From: Amblyornis subalaris
Taxonomy: Eukaryota; Chordata; Aves; Passeriformes; Ptilonorhynchidae
NCBI GenBank assembly: GCA_018881555.1
Contig: JACAXG010000121.1
Coordinates: 749,717 to 813,716 of the forward strand
DNA: 64,000 nt
Direction of reading: 5' to 3'
In this document: positions 34,801 through 46,836 of the stretch, piece after piece
How positions within the stretch are numbered: position 1 is the stretch's first letter
Layout of the letters: each line of letters begins with the position of its first letter
Made by a program: the position numbers and the translations under genes
Notes under the pieces: model-generated
Told to the model about the DNA's origin: nothing
What the model saw: the letters and a program-made list of their open reading frames with translations, nothing else
Databases searched by the model: none

Positions 34801-37800
34801 GAAATGAAGAGGGGACCAGATGGCTTCAGGCAGCATTTAAAAATACCNAGACTATTTCTAAATGCAGATCACCAGATCCAAAACAGCCCCGGGCAGACTT
34901 TGCTGAAGGTTATTTGCTGGCCTGGCTGAAAGGACATGTGTGGTCTCCATCAGCTCTCAGATGCTGTTGATGGGACATTTTCTGGCAAAGGCAGGAGGGG
35001 ACACCCAGGACATGAGCAGTGCTGAGGACACAGAGCTGCACTCCCTTCGTTTGAGGGNGGAGCACTGACAAAGGCAGGTTGGATCGATGTCCCTGTTTCA
35101 CCCTAAGGAAGGTGAAGTGCTGTGCTGGAGGCTGGATCAGGGGAGAGTTGTTCTGTGCCCTAAATTCCTATCTTCCCATCTCCTCCTAAGGATGTGGCTG
35201 CTTACACCATGGGCATTATTGCTGTGGGTGTCTGCCACAGCAACATCACAATCACATCACTCTGACCCATCGGTGACAGGGCTTTGTTTCCTTCCCTGCC
35301 ACCTCAGCTGATGTAACTTCTGCCTCCAAATATTTGGCTAGATGGGGAAAATTACAGGGACCCCATAAGATAACTTGTCACTTGCCTGGAGAATCTGTGT
35401 CTGTGAACTTCTGGCTGAGGGAAGGCCGTTGGAAAGGGAGCTCTCACCAATGAAACAAGGCAAAATGAAAGGCATTTGCAGGAAAAAAAGAGGTGATCTG
35501 GCAGCACAATACCTGCCTGGATTTGGTGTGAATGCAGAAGAACCACATTCAGCCCATGAGACAACTTCCTGTGTGTCCTCCTCGCCTTGGAGGTGATGCC
35601 TGGAGCGGGGNGGGCACGGCTGTGCCTCCACAGGCNTGGTGGCCAAANGCCCCAGCCACACANGAGGCCATGTGCTCAGACCTGTGCTGCAGAACAAACT
35701 TTGCATCCAGACATTGCATTAGACTGGATTTCCCTCTCCTGGAGAAATGGGAAGCAGCATGGCCCACGGGGAACCAGGTTTGCTTGGCCAGGACATAGCC
35801 CTTGGGCTGCAGATGAGTCAGATGAGAACCAGCTGGCAGACACACCCCATGTCTCATCCACATGGAGACTCCCAAGCCAGGTTAGCTACCTTTTCCAGCT
35901 CTATGCCACAGAGGAGCAGATGGATAAAACTCTACAAGACATTTGAGTAGGTGATCACAATGGCCGCTTCCATCATTCTAATTAACAATTTGATTTTGCC
36001 ATGTTAAAAACGAGCTTGATTATAAATTGCTTTTGCTTTTCTTTTTCCTGTCTTGAACACGCTTCCACCTCCTGCTCTGAGCTGAGCCCGGAAGGAGAAG
36101 TATCACGTTACTATGAGAGAAGCTAGTTTTGTGGTATTTCCATCCCATCCAGAGCCAGGAAACACAGGCAATTTTGCAAGACAGCTTGTACTCAGTAAAT
36201 TTCCAGCTCGGTTTATATTTCTGTATTTATTTAGATTTGTGCTAACCATGTAAGAGAGCACTCATCCCCNAGTGAGGTGCTGTGGGCAAACTTGCAAATA
36301 AACCCCAGATTTCACAGACCAGGGATCCTGAGCAACAGACATTTCACTGGACCTGTAGCCTCTGGCTAAATCCTCTCTTCTGAAAAGATACCCAAGATAG
36401 ACAAAAACCTGGACAGCCAACTTCTAGTAACACTAATTCTTCACAGCAACTCAAAAGCAAACTTTTAGTAAATACCACCAGCAAAATCACCATCTCTGAC
36501 AACATTTTCTTGTACCCTTGAGACCTTCCCTTGAACTTTCTTCCTTCCCTTTCTTTTCCTGCACTGTACCCATCACATTTACAGCTCTCNCAGTCTGTGG
36601 CTGGGTGCACAATACCCTGCAAGCATCTTCCCACATCCCAGCTGAGCAACCAGGGACCCGGACAGATGTTTACGCTTGCTCGGGAAGAGCCTGACAGCTC
36701 CAGGGACCAAACTCTCCTCCCTTGACTCCTCTTCAGCAGCAAAGCCCTGCCACAGGCAGAANGATTTGCATTCCGCATGGGACGGCAGCGCTCGCACCGG
36801 CTTTGCTTGTTTAGGGCTGCAGCCAGCCCGTCCCTGCTCCTGCGAGCCAGCGTTCCCAAATTCCCTCCGACCGGGTTGCGTGTGCGCAAACCACACGCGG
36901 TCACACACAGCACCAACACCCCCAGCTCCCAAAACAGAAAGATGAAGGCTTGGGAGGGGTTTTTGGAAGCACCAAGGATTCTGCTGGCTTTATCAAATTA
37001 GGGTGAAAGCGCTCGTGCCAGATCAAACCGCTGCTACGGCTCCCTGGTGGGGCTACAAATGGGCCGGAACCAACCTCAAAGCCAGCAAAAGTTGACTTGA
37101 AAAAAATAATACAAACTCTGAGCCAACTCCTATCATCCAACACCAACTCAAGACCGAAAATGAATGTTTTTAAACCCTGTTTCAAAGTTGCCCTGTGCTC
37201 TGCTGAGCACAACTGTGGCTCTCTGCAGCGGGGCCTGAGTTAACACAGTTCCCGGTTGTTTCATGCCGTAATGCTGGTGGGGCAGGGAAGAAGGAGCAAG
37301 GGAATATACCCTTATGTCTTTGGCAAGGGGGCAAGTGCTCCTAGGAGGGGATTGTGAAACCCAGATTGACATGTGCCAGTTGAAGGCCATTACAGGAAAT
37401 GGTNACAATGTGCCAGAACCCACTGTTTTCGTGGCAGCTCAGTGTTACTGGGAACAAAGCCTGNAGAGCACTCTGCAGACTTTGGGGTCCAGAAGGGAGT
37501 AACTTTGGGGTCCCTAAAGGGAATTGGAGCCTTTGGGCTGTAACTGGATCCCCACACTGCTCTTGCCCTCTGGATGAAATCTGATTGGTGACAGGGCCCA
37601 CACAAAGTAATGGCTTGGTCCCGCAGCCTTGCACACGGGTGTGTGGCCCTGGCAGAGGCCACATGGCTGCTCCGTGGCAGTAATCCTGCTCCCTGCTTCC
37701 CAAGGCATCAGCATGGCTGTGACAGGGCCTTTGTCCACCCCAGGCCACCACAGGGCTGGGGCTCAGCCTGGCTCAGGCAACAGATCTCAGCTGGCTCCCA

Positions 37801-39414
37801 CCACCACCAGGGCACAGTTTACTTCCAGTGGATTAGGTAAAAATTTGGAACAGAAGACATTAATCTCTTCATACCAGCCTTGCCATCCCCACAGCTGGGT
37901 TAACAGGCTTCCAACTCCAGCCGAGGGGATGAAGATTGTGCAATAATTCACCACAAGAAAGGCTGTTAGAAAAACCTTCTGCTTATATAGAGTCAGATTT
38001 TGGATGCTGATGATCTACAACATTTAAACTGAATTATTAAGTCGTGAGGATGCCAGTTTGACCATGCTCCTACGCATTTTAGCTTATTGCTTCGGTTTAT
38101 CCAGTAATGCCCAATGGTTCAGGACACGCCCAGGTCTCACCTGGGTGGCAGCAGACAAAGGTGGAGACATGGAGATGGGTGTCATGCAGAAAGAAACTTA
38201 CAGCACCAAAAAAAAAGGTAGCTGTTGGCTGTTTGCAGCAAGAGAAACACGTTGAAATAGCAAAGTTACAAAGGCCACTTGTCTTGTGCCTTGCAGCTTC
38301 CTGCTTTGAACTGAAAAAGTGCAGCACATAAATAGAGCGGGCAAGTGTGAGCTGATGATAGCAATACACCACTGCACATGTAAAACCCCCACAGCCAGAG
38401 CTTCTTNTGAGGCGTTTTGAATGGTTTTGTGCGAATACGGGATGTTCAGCAGGGGCACCTGCAAGCAGGAGTCACGATTCCTGCGGGCATCCCGGGACAG
38501 CGGCGCGCTTGGCAGCCTTAAATCTCAGCTCTCTCCCCTCAAAAATAAACTTGGCAGCCTTCCCCAGAAAATGAGCACGTGCTTTCCAAAGAAAACATCC
38601 TCGCCTGCAGATGCTTTTGTNACAGCAGCAGCCACGGTGGAAACGGAGGGGCGGAATCCACTCGCAGGGCACACCGGNGCGAGCCAGTGCCGAGGGAGAG
38701 GTCTGCTCCCTGAAACACCTCTTGAATTAAAATGCACCTTCAGGGAAAGCATTTTTAAAAAGAAAAGCTTTGGCGTTAGGCTCTCAGTCCTGCATGTGAA
38801 ACTGCTCCCGTTTGGGCTTAGGAGCTTAATGCTGGTTTGGGGGCTTTTTGTTTTTAAGTATGACTCTAATCTTAGGGTGAAAGCTTACTGCATGGAACTC
38901 CATTTTCTCTTAGGATATCCTTTTTGCAAAACCATCTAACAAACCTGTAATAAACAAATAAGTAATAAGCTCCTTCCTATTAAACCCTAAAGTCATACCA
39001 GAGAATAGCGAAAAAAGTTAATTCTACTCAAAACCTCAGCAAGTTGGTATAACAAGTGCACAGAAGAAACAGCATGCTCTATTTAATAGGATTTTTCTTA
39101 TTAATTAATTAGCAGGCTTTTTCTAAGAAGAGGCCTCACTCTTTTCCTCATTAATATTGACTCTCTGTAATAAACACAGCTGGGAAAAAAAGAAAAAAAA
39201 AAAGCACTTGTATGTTGTAGTTTACCTGCCACAGGTTTGTAGGGCTCTTCCTTTTTTCACAAGACNGCAGATTTCCTCAGCCCGAGTTGTCTCAGTTGAG
39301 AGAGACAGTGATTTGGGGCTGTTTTGTCTTCCTCAATCCTTTCACCTGGAAGAGTGGGGAAAGCCCTTGGTCTCTCTCTCAATGTGCTACTTGAAAGAGT
39401 TACACTAAAAATAT

Positions 39415-39442
39415 GGGGGGAAAAAAAAGGAGGAAAAAAAAG
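39415..39442. repeat. Purine-only run (28 nt)
   Basis: Twenty-eight consecutive A/G bases: six G, eight A, GGAGG, eight A, G. It lies between a pyrimidine-rich stretch to the left and the CR1 tail to the right. It is low-complexity DNA. Confidence 0.85.
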
Positions 39443-39482
39443 TGCAAAAGATTCACACTCACAAGCGCCCGCATCATAGTAA

Positions 39483-39535
39483 AAGAATCATGGAATCACA
39501 AAGGGTGGAAAAGACCTCCAGGATCATCATCCAAA
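39483..39535 (-). mobile_element. CR1 LINE 3'-tail fragment, - strand
   Basis: The phrase GAATCATGGAATCACAAAGG followed by GTGGAAAAGACCTCCAGGAT CATC is the reverse complement of the CR1 3' terminus (normally ...gatgatcttggaggtcttttccaacc...attctatgattct). Only about 50 bases are recognisable, so this is a severely 5'-truncated insertion on the - strand. Confidence 0.82.
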
Positions 39536-40167
39536 TCACATCAAGCCCTTAACCTCTGTATTTGTATCGTTTGTGGGCTGGATTCCCAAAATTATAGCCT
39601 TGGACTGGCACTGGGAATGCGTGATGGGCAGCAAGGGGCTCTGAAGCACCACCAGCAGTTCTGCCTTGAAAGGCCATTCCCTGGTGGAGATGCAGATCCC
39701 CTCCACACAAGCTGTCCTGCTGCTGCTGGGGACAGCCCTACTGCTCCAAGGGACATGAGGATGGGATGTCACTGCCACACGTGACACATGGGATGCTCAA
39801 AGCCTCAGCCAGAGCACAGCAGAGGCAGGGAGAGCATCCCCCGCTGCGAGGCTGATGTGCCTCAGGCATCGGCAGAAACCCCGAGCCCATCTGGCTCCAG
39901 CCTGTTCCTCTCCATCCGTGACACTCAATCCATCCCAATCCCTGCATCTGCCCACCTTCACCCAGGGCTGCCCTGGCCTGCAGGCTGTGGACTGAACAAA
40001 GAGCACCCGAGCAGATCACACATCTCACTGCCACCCAGCCTTCGGGGGAAGCGGCACTCCGACCCATCATCCCGAACCCAGCATCCTGAACGGAACCATT
40101 TGTGCCTGAAATCACATCAATCCTTGCTTTCACTGCTGGATTCTGCCTCCATCCATTCAGGACTGGA

Positions 40168-40211
40168 GGATGCCATCCAAAGAAATGGATGCCATCCAAA
40201 GAAATGGATGC
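40168..40211. repeat. 19-bp tandem duplication (2.3 copies)
   Basis: The unit GGATGCCATCCAAAGAAAT occupies 40168-40186 and is repeated exactly at 40187-40205, with a six-base partial third copy (GGATGC) to 40211. It lies about 110 bases outside the inferred 3' end of ITPR2. Exact copies suggest recent origin and likely copy-number variation. Confidence 0.95.
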
Positions 40212-40338
40212 ACACCCACAGCCTGGTCCCCCATCCACGACCACCAGCCTGGGTTTCCCAGGAGTCCCCAGATCAGAACACACATCTGCCCCCACCTCGG
40301 CACCAAGAATGAGACAGACGTTATATAAAATGACACAC

Positions 40339-40344
40339 TTTATT
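40339..40344 (-). terminator. ITPR2: Candidate distal ITPR2 polyadenylation signal
   Basis: TTTATT on the + strand reads AATAAA on the - strand, in the context ACTTTTAATAAAGTGTG. It is the best canonical hexamer in the 3 kb downstream of the stop codon. The end of ITPR2 is placed here by inference; an RNA 3' end would settle it. Confidence 0.5.
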
Positions 40345-42660
40345 AAAAGTTACATTCAGCAGCAATGGACATATTTACTTAAGTAGATTTTAACTGTCAA
40401 GGAGCTTATAATTATAAATCTCTCTAAGGCATTGAAAGCTCTTAGATGTTTTAACTTCTTTGCAATCNTTTCATATAAATAGGTAAGGTAAATGGTGCTT
40501 GCCTAGGAAGAGGATAACCCAGCTGCATTAAACAAAGATATACATATAAATATATGTATAAAACAATGATTTTTGTCATAAGCTCATTGATGGGGATATT
40601 TCACAATCTTTAAGTCTTGGGACCTGGCCCTGCAACTATGATCCATGCAAGGAGTCTCCTGTTTACGTTACCACGTGTGAGTGTACAGACTGCTCACATG
40701 GATGAGAGCAGGGCAGGGCCTAAGTTTTGACAGAAANAGCAAAAAAGTCAAAATGCTCAGTGAAATATATTTACAATCTGTGCAAGTAGCATCACCTACT
40801 GTCACTGAATACAGAGGTCTCCCTTGGAAGCTATGAACAGCAGAAAGGCACNGTGGCACAGGCGAACCAGCATCTGTTCTCTCTGTTTCTGATGCTGTAG
40901 CTCTCCCTTCTGAAGAGCAGGATCTGGGCTCCTGAGCCCCAGGGGACGTTGCCTGGGGTGTGAGACAGAGAGAGNTGGCTGCACCCAACTGCAGCCCTGA
41001 GCTCAGGGCACACACCCATCGAGCCTCGACTTCCCCCAGCTCCACCAGCAGAAGCCTCCCGTGACGTGCAGCGCTGCAGCTCCTTTTTCTGAGTGTAAAC
41101 AGCAAAAGTGCCAACCAATTCCAGTATTAGCCAACCACCCATCCCCCAATAAATAATGACGGTTTAATTTATCTTATNATTGAACTGTGCTTTATGTTTT
41201 ATAACCACACGCGTGAGGAAGAGGAAATTGCTTTTGCAACAGAGGCTGTGACTAGATCTGATTAACCATATGAACTAATTTGAATTAATACAGCTACAGG
41301 GTCTGAGTCTCTACCAACTTAGCACCGACTTTGCATTTGTGGGCAACTCCTTTGGCCATCAGCTCTCACAACCAGGATTCTCTACGGACTAAGGTCAACA
41401 GAAAGATATTTTCTTCCAGTAAAATACACAGACTCCTGCTTTCNACGCAGTATTTTTGAAGGACACAATTGAAGCCAATGGGAAATGTTTTAATGGTAGA
41501 AGAATCAGATCCTAAAATATATTACTTCTATCTCAGCCACATCACTGCCACCAAAAAAAAANNAAAAGCTNCAAGAACAGGTTCAAATTTGGGATAAAGA
41601 GAGTGAAATGCCCCTTCTTTCCCTTTACTCTAGGTCTGTTGCCTTGAATTGTGCCTTAAATAAGACAACAGCATTTCTCNAGGAAGAAACTGGAGAATAT
41701 TGGTGGCAATAATAATTTTTCCTTTGATCAACATGGCTTTTATACCAAAATGAAAATGTTACAGGGGAAAATAGCTGCAAAAATATTTTGGTTTAAAAAG
41801 TGACTCCACGTAACAAGAGGTGCATTTTCAAATGCACTGAGACAATCTGATAAATCAAAACCCACTGAAAATGAAGGTGAACTGGGAAAACGACTCCCAT
41901 TTGTGCCCCCAAAATTTTCTCCTAAAAGACAAAAGAGTCCCCTAGGGCTCTGTGGAAACCCTGTAACTTTTCTTTTAAGGCATCCCAAGAAATACAGGAT
42001 AGAGCAGAAGCCTGCACAGGTGAGTAGGGCTGAGAGGTGGAAGGAGCTCCTCTGATACTGCCCCCCTGTTCCCCACCAGCCAGGCCAGGCCTGCCAGCCC
42101 CTGGAAGCAGGAAGGGCAGGCAAAAGCACAAGCCCATGTTCTTTAGCTCAGAAGAAAGCTGCCAGAACACGGAGCTTATTTACTCAAGTCAACTCTTGCT
42201 GAGGATGAGTTTATGGAAGGTAATGACACCATTACAGCTCTGTACAGAAAGACATTTCTAAGTTTTTTTTAAAAATAAAATCCCATGCACGCTTCAAACT
42301 ACAGGTATAATATTTTTTTTTTTTTTCCTGAATCCTCCATTGGAATTTGAATTTAAAACACAGTTTAACTCCTCAGTATGTGAAACCTCACGGCCACATT
42401 AATCGAGAACATCTGAAGCCAGGAGAAAGAAATCACTTCCAGTTATGTTGTCAGTGTTATGTGCATAACATTCCCACAGCTGTAGATCCATTGTGCTCCA
42501 TGTTATAAATAAGAAATTGCATGGTGACAGCTAAAATTCAAAAGCGTTAATGTTTCTCTTTGCAACTCTTTTTCTATTTTTTTCCCTTTTTTCCCCCCTA
42601 CACCCCCCCCCACAGTCTTTTGAGGTTTCTCCCCTTTCCCTCCTCGTAGAAGTTCCTTGA

Positions 42661-42742
42661 AGCAACATTACCGCTTACCCGACTGACATATTTACGGTAA
42701 TTAAAAAATAGTAAACGCCAAGCAAATATGAGTAATGTTGCT
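42661..42742. repeat. 11-bp perfect inverted repeat, 60-nt spacer
   Basis: AGCAACATTAC (42661-42671) and GTAATGTTGCT (42732-42742) are exact reverse complements separated by 60 bases. Within ITPR2 mRNA (- strand) they could pair into a stem with a 60-nt loop. The repeat sits at the left border of the CpG-rich block at 42.74-42.97 kb and might instead mark the end of an inserted element. Confidence 0.8.
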
Positions 42743-42965
42743 GTTCGGCGAGTGAGCCAGAGACGACCTATTGATTCTGATCCAGGCTGTCGTGCTTGCC
42801 TTAATAAACACCTCTCCTCCTTCGGCTCAGCCCGGCCCTCCCGGCGCTCCGGGGGGAAGCCGCTCCCGGGACGCAGCCCGGACGCCGTCCCAGCCTCTCG
42901 TCCCAGCCACCCCGCAGCCGAGGAGCCGGGCCGGGAATACAAACGAGCTCCCTTGTATCGCTCAC
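42743..42965 (+). mobile_element. GC-rich block, possible LTR remnant (tentative)
   Basis: Read on the + strand this block has LTR-like order: a moderate-GC lead, a polyadenylation-like CCTTAATAAACACC at about 42800-42813, then a CpG-dense segment (42830-42950) resembling an R-U5 region. Flanks are AT-rich and CpG-poor, so composition changes sharply at both sides. I see no primer-binding site, target-site duplication or internal viral gene. It could equally be an old CpG-rich regulatory element inside the ITPR2 3' UTR. Confidence 0.3.
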
Positions 42966-43102
42966 ATTCGAGGTTGTGGTCCCTTTCAACCCTGAAAAAC
43001 AGCTACAAATTGTTCCCAGAGCTAAACCACTTAACATCTTGGCACTTGGTTGTTTTTAACTTCGCAACAATAGGCACTGTTCGCTCCTCTCAATCTCAGT
43101 TT

Positions 43103-43108
43103 TTTATT
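43103..43108 (-). terminator. ITPR2: Possible proximal ITPR2 polyadenylation signal
   Basis: AATAAA on the - strand about 56 bases past the stop codon. If used it would give a very short 3' UTR that excludes the CpG-rich block and inverted repeat at 42.66-42.97 kb. It may be a chance match in AT-rich DNA. Confidence 0.3.
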
Positions 43109-43163
43109 CTATAATAAAGCAGGAATACTGATGAAAGGCTAGTCACGGCTTCTCCCCGTGGTA

Positions 43164-43250
43164 TCAGGGTGGTGGCATGTGATGATTCACATGGGGTGTG
43201 TTTGATCCAAGAAAGCCCAGCCTCTGCTTATTCTTCCTTTGTTCTGTCAT
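43164..43250 (-). CDS. ITPR2: Inositol 1,4,5-trisphosphate receptor type 2, terminal coding exon
   Basis: The exon follows a - strand acceptor (tctctctctgcctttccaccttag) and encodes 28 residues plus TGA (43166-43164). It starts MTEQRKNKQRLGFLG, then NTPHVNHHMPP, and ends in Pro. This is the cytosolic C-terminal tail of the type 2 IP3 receptor, the ER calcium-release channel opened by inositol trisphosphate. The MTEQRK start of the last exon and the NTPHVNHH wording separate type 2 from types 1 and 3. The last residue is Pro where I remember His in human, a single CAC/CCC-type change. It is in phase 0 with the upstream exon at 44508-44669. Confidence 0.96.
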   Translation of the reverse strand: MTEQRKNKQRLGFLGSNTPHVNHHMPPP

Positions 43251-44507
43251 CTAAGGTGGAAAGGCAGAGAGAGACGAGTTGAGATTTTTTTTTTTTCCCA
43301 CTTTTTACTATTATTTAGCAGTCACAGAGCAAGATACATATAAGCAAAACAACAGGGAGTGGAATTCTTTTCTTCAGCATTGAAAATTACAAGTGAGAGA
43401 CGTCTTTGAAGTGGGAGATGTGTTTCCTGCAAAGTATGGACATTTCATTCCCATTTATACATTATTCTTATCCCCCGGCAGGTCTTGCAGTGTATTATTT
43501 GTGCTGCTATTGTGTTGTGCAGCCCTGCAGAGGGTCAGCATTTGCACTCGGTGCTGTACAATCGCAGAGTTAAAACATGGCCCCAGCCACACAGAGTTTA
43601 AATTTCAGCCAGGGGAGAAGAGATTCAGCCAGAGGGGGATGAAAAAATCCCACCAGGATGGTGTGGGCAAGCACAATAAGCAATGATCTCGGCACACCCA
43701 GCCCGAACCTTTGTCGGCTTTTTCACAGGGAAAAGTTTTAAGGAGGGATTTGAAGGGGAATAATTAGGCAACTGCGCTGATGCCACCGAAGTGCTTCCCA
43801 TAAAGAAAACACAAAGATGCTTTTCTGAAACCGTAACGAGCAAACCAGAGGTGACCAGCATCTGTAGCAACAAAGGAGCTGGCCCTTTGATCCCGCAGGC
43901 AGAGCAAACACACAGGGCGGTTTGGGCAGGAGCAGGGAGGCTCTAAGGGAGGCTTTAAGGGAGGCCAGCAGCCTGTGCTCCATATGGGAGAGGAGAGGGA
44001 GCCGCAGGAGGGGCACCAGCACAAGGGTGACACAAGCAAAGCAACAGGCTCTGCAAATTGTTTTCACAACGGCACTGTTGATATTCCTAGTGGGGGGAAA
44101 AAACCCAAGCGCTGGACACAGAAAGCTTTTTTTCCTCCTGGCTCCCATCAGTATGCAGCTATTCGTGACACCACAACGCTTCCACTGCCGGGGCAGGCGG
44201 CACCTCCACATGCAAAGCCCCTCGTGGCTTCTGCAGTTTTCCCTCCGTCCTCGCACACTCACTGGGAGGATCCCATGACTAATTCCCCCTTGGCTTTTTT
44301 CCTTACCTGAGCTCTGTGGTTGCTAATAGAGTACAGTTTCATTCCAAACCCTTATCAGTGTATCTACCCAGAGAGCTCACTGGAGGGAAAGATAAAACCT
44401 TCCTGAGACAAAAGTCTCTTTTGTAACACTGTCCTGACTGCGACCTGAGGGAAGGCAGCGCCTTCACCCACACGTGCTCTCTTTGCTACCCACGGCAGGG
44501 CACCTAC
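43251..44507 (-). other. ITPR2: ITPR2 last intron
   Basis: A 1,257-bp intron between the last two ITPR2 coding exons, with gtaggt at the donor and ccttag at the acceptor on the - strand. A GGGAGGCTCTAAGGGAGGCTT direct repeat lies near 43936-43965. Nothing else is recognised. Open frames of 91-174 residues on both strands are not protein-like. Confidence 0.92.
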
Positions 44508-44669
44508 CTGTTCCTTGAGCTCAGCCAGCTGACTGGAAAGCTGCTTCACCAGGCTCATGGTTGACTCCAGCCTCTCTTGCAGGTTCCTGATTTCGTTTTG
44601 CTCACTGTCGCCTTCATTGCTATCCAGAGACATGGCTCTCATCCGAGGGAACCAGTCCAAATTCTTCTC
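44508..44669 (-). CDS. ITPR2: Inositol 1,4,5-trisphosphate receptor type 2, penultimate coding exon
   Basis: A 162-bp exon (54 codons, phase 0 both ends) on the - strand between acceptor cctgtgtag and donor CAG|gtaggt. It begins [15 protein letters not shown], the linker that follows the pore domain in all IP3 receptors, then [12 protein letters not shown], then a coiled coil from about residue 25 ([19 protein letters not shown] to the final KEQ). In the family this helix bundles the four subunits at the cytosolic end of the channel. The [10 protein letters not shown] wording is that of type 2. Small differences from human (D after MSL, N and R in NLQER) fit a non-mammalian orthologue. The exons for the pore and the IP3-binding core are beyond the window. 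Confidence 0.97.
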
Positions 44670-46831
44670 CTACACAGGTATTAGAAAAATTAGCCATGTT
44701 AGATGGGGTTTATGAAGGGCTACTAAGCTGAGACTAGAGAATAAAACCTCANAAGTTTTCTTCTCAGTGGATGACACACAGAAAATGAGCTTAAACAGTA
44801 AATTCAGAAAGTATTTCACATGAGCAGTTTTATTGATGGCTCTCCTTAGCTACAGAGAAGGTACCAACTGGAAAACCTGGGTTCCCCACAGATGCACCTG
44901 TACTGCAGTGTGGGCAGNGTTGGCACATTCAGCTGTGGCTCTGGCATGCAGAAATGCCTCTGCTGGGTCAGCTCTGGGAAGACTCCTCTGGTACATCAGC
45001 CCCAGGAGAGCCTCAGTGCTCCCCATGCTTTGCTCTTAAGTGTATCCAGGGACACATTTCCCCACTGTCTCTCCAGCTGGGCTGGTCTCCATCTATTTCA
45101 GCTGTCCTTGCAGCANTGTCAGCCACCCAACAACAGCAAAACAAGACAGGAGTCCTCCAGACCAGCCTCAAGCATTTCTGCTGGAAGAGCGGAAGGACNC
45201 AGATTCAGCTGCCCACGATAAGAGACCTGGAGTCCTGGGAATGGCTTAGGCGATCCAGACTGTAAATCTTGGATAAATGCAANCACAACCCCACTGCAAG
45301 GGCTAACCTTGCAGCTAAGGAGCAAGCTCTGCACAGAACAGCACTGAGCTGGGTGTTCCTCTATCCGTGGACTCGGGCTATGAATTCAGTCATGACAAAA
45401 ACACTGTGAGCAGACGATATGAGTCAGGAAGGTGCCGCTCATCTGCATGAGCCTGAATTGTCTCCATGGCTCAGGGGCACAGATATTTGCGTGCAGAGCT
45501 TAACAGANGGAGGAGACGGAAGGGTGCAAGACTGGGAGGAGTGGCAGCCACGTGGGAAGCGACCTGCTTTGCCTGGAGACACAGGGAGCAGGTCCTGCNG
45601 CTGGCAGCGCGTTCCATCCACGCACCTCTGCCCCGCGCCTCGCGGGGAGTGGGAGGATGTGGTTGGGTCATGTGCACGGGGTTTGCAACGGGCCCCTCTG
45701 GACACGTGTGTTTGAGAACTTGAGAAGAGAAGCAGAAGGAGCTGAAGTGTGTTTCTTCCAGTCCCCCGAGCTGCAAACGGCCCCNCACAAATAGCACTGC
45801 GTCAGGAGGAATGAAAAGGGGTTTTTTCCAAAAGTCCACCTACAAGACACCTGGAAGGCAAGAGCTCTGCCACTTGTGTTGCCCAGGTATTTGGAAAAGT
45901 TTTCAGTGCATCAGACTTATCATAGTCTTAGACTTTGCCTCTTAATTTTTCTACAAAAATACAAAAGGCAGGGATGATTCTGCAGCATTTACAGCCAGGC
46001 AGCCCAGGGCAGCTGTACCTGAGCAGGGTCTGAGAGGGCTGGCCCGGCAGAGCTGTGAGCCCAGGGATACATCAAGGCTTTATTGTCCTTCCAGAAAGAT
46101 TTCCTTTCAAATCTGTAGTGGTCTGCCCTGACCACCAAACCCTCCCCTCCTAAAGCAGCACGGTTTAGAAACAACCAAGCTAAACCTGGGTAAGGATGGA
46201 AGCACTTAGAGTATTCCTGTTTCTCCACTAGCCCCTCTGTTACCCTCGCCAAAGTCTAAATGCAAAGCCGTACGAAATTTAGCTCCTTTTCTTCTTTTTA
46301 ACTCAAAACTTCCAGCGAGTTTTTGCCTGGCTGTGCAACCTCTGGTCCTGCCACTAAACGGACAAGACGTCCAGGGGAGCAGGGCCGTGGCCCTGGGTTG
46401 AGTTTTGCAGCCCCAGGCTGTCAGCCGTGGGCGCTGGTGGAACGAGGCCTCTTTGCTCGCTGCTCGCTTCCCGAGCCTCGTGATCTCATTATGACAATTT
46501 GCTGTGGTTACGCACGATGCCATTTTCAATGGGTCATAACTCATTCAAATCAAAACCTGTTTTCACCAGCCCTGCTGGTGAGCTGGGGAGGCGNGCACGT
46601 GACCGTCCCTGTGGATATCCCCGGCTGACACGCGGGGCGGGAGGCTCCCGTTCCCGCCGCCCGCGCTCCTGCTCACAACACCGGCATTCATTTCCCGCCA
46701 GTACGCGCCCGTATTTATTTTAAATTTATTTTGGCCGGGATCTAGCAGGGCATTCATCACGTGCCCAGTGTCGAGCGCAGGTGTACTCATTTATACTAAG
46801 CTTAGTTTGTGCACGGTGCCTTTCTGGATCA

Positions 46832-46836
<5 letters not shown>

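Larger units (their letters stand above)
31822..40319. other. Intergenic region, right part
   Basis: No gene is recognised between the CR1 copy and the inferred end of the ITPR2 transcript. GC-rich DNA at 31.83-32.2 and 33.0-33.2 kb yields overlapping open frames on both strands, with no protein resemblance. Named contents are a short CR1 tail on the - strand at 39483-39535, a purine-only run at 39415-39442, and a 19-bp tandem duplication at 40168-40211. Regions such as 35.95-36.25 and 38.9-39.2 kb are AT-rich and CpG-poor, with nothing else visible. Confidence 0.65.
40320..43163 (-). other. ITPR2: ITPR2 3' UTR (extent inferred)
   Basis: Sequence following the ITPR2 stop codon on the - strand. 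A canonical AATAAA on that strand at 40344-40339 predicts cleavage near 40320, giving about 2.84 kb of UTR. An earlier AATAAA at 43108-43103, only about 56 bases past the stop, could give a short form. Long 3' UTRs are usual for ITPR2. Two Ns and a short third one at 41563-41572 mark poor sequence. The block at 42661-42970 is unusual, with an inverted repeat and a CpG-rich segment, and is listed separately. No other gene is seen. Confidence 0.55.
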
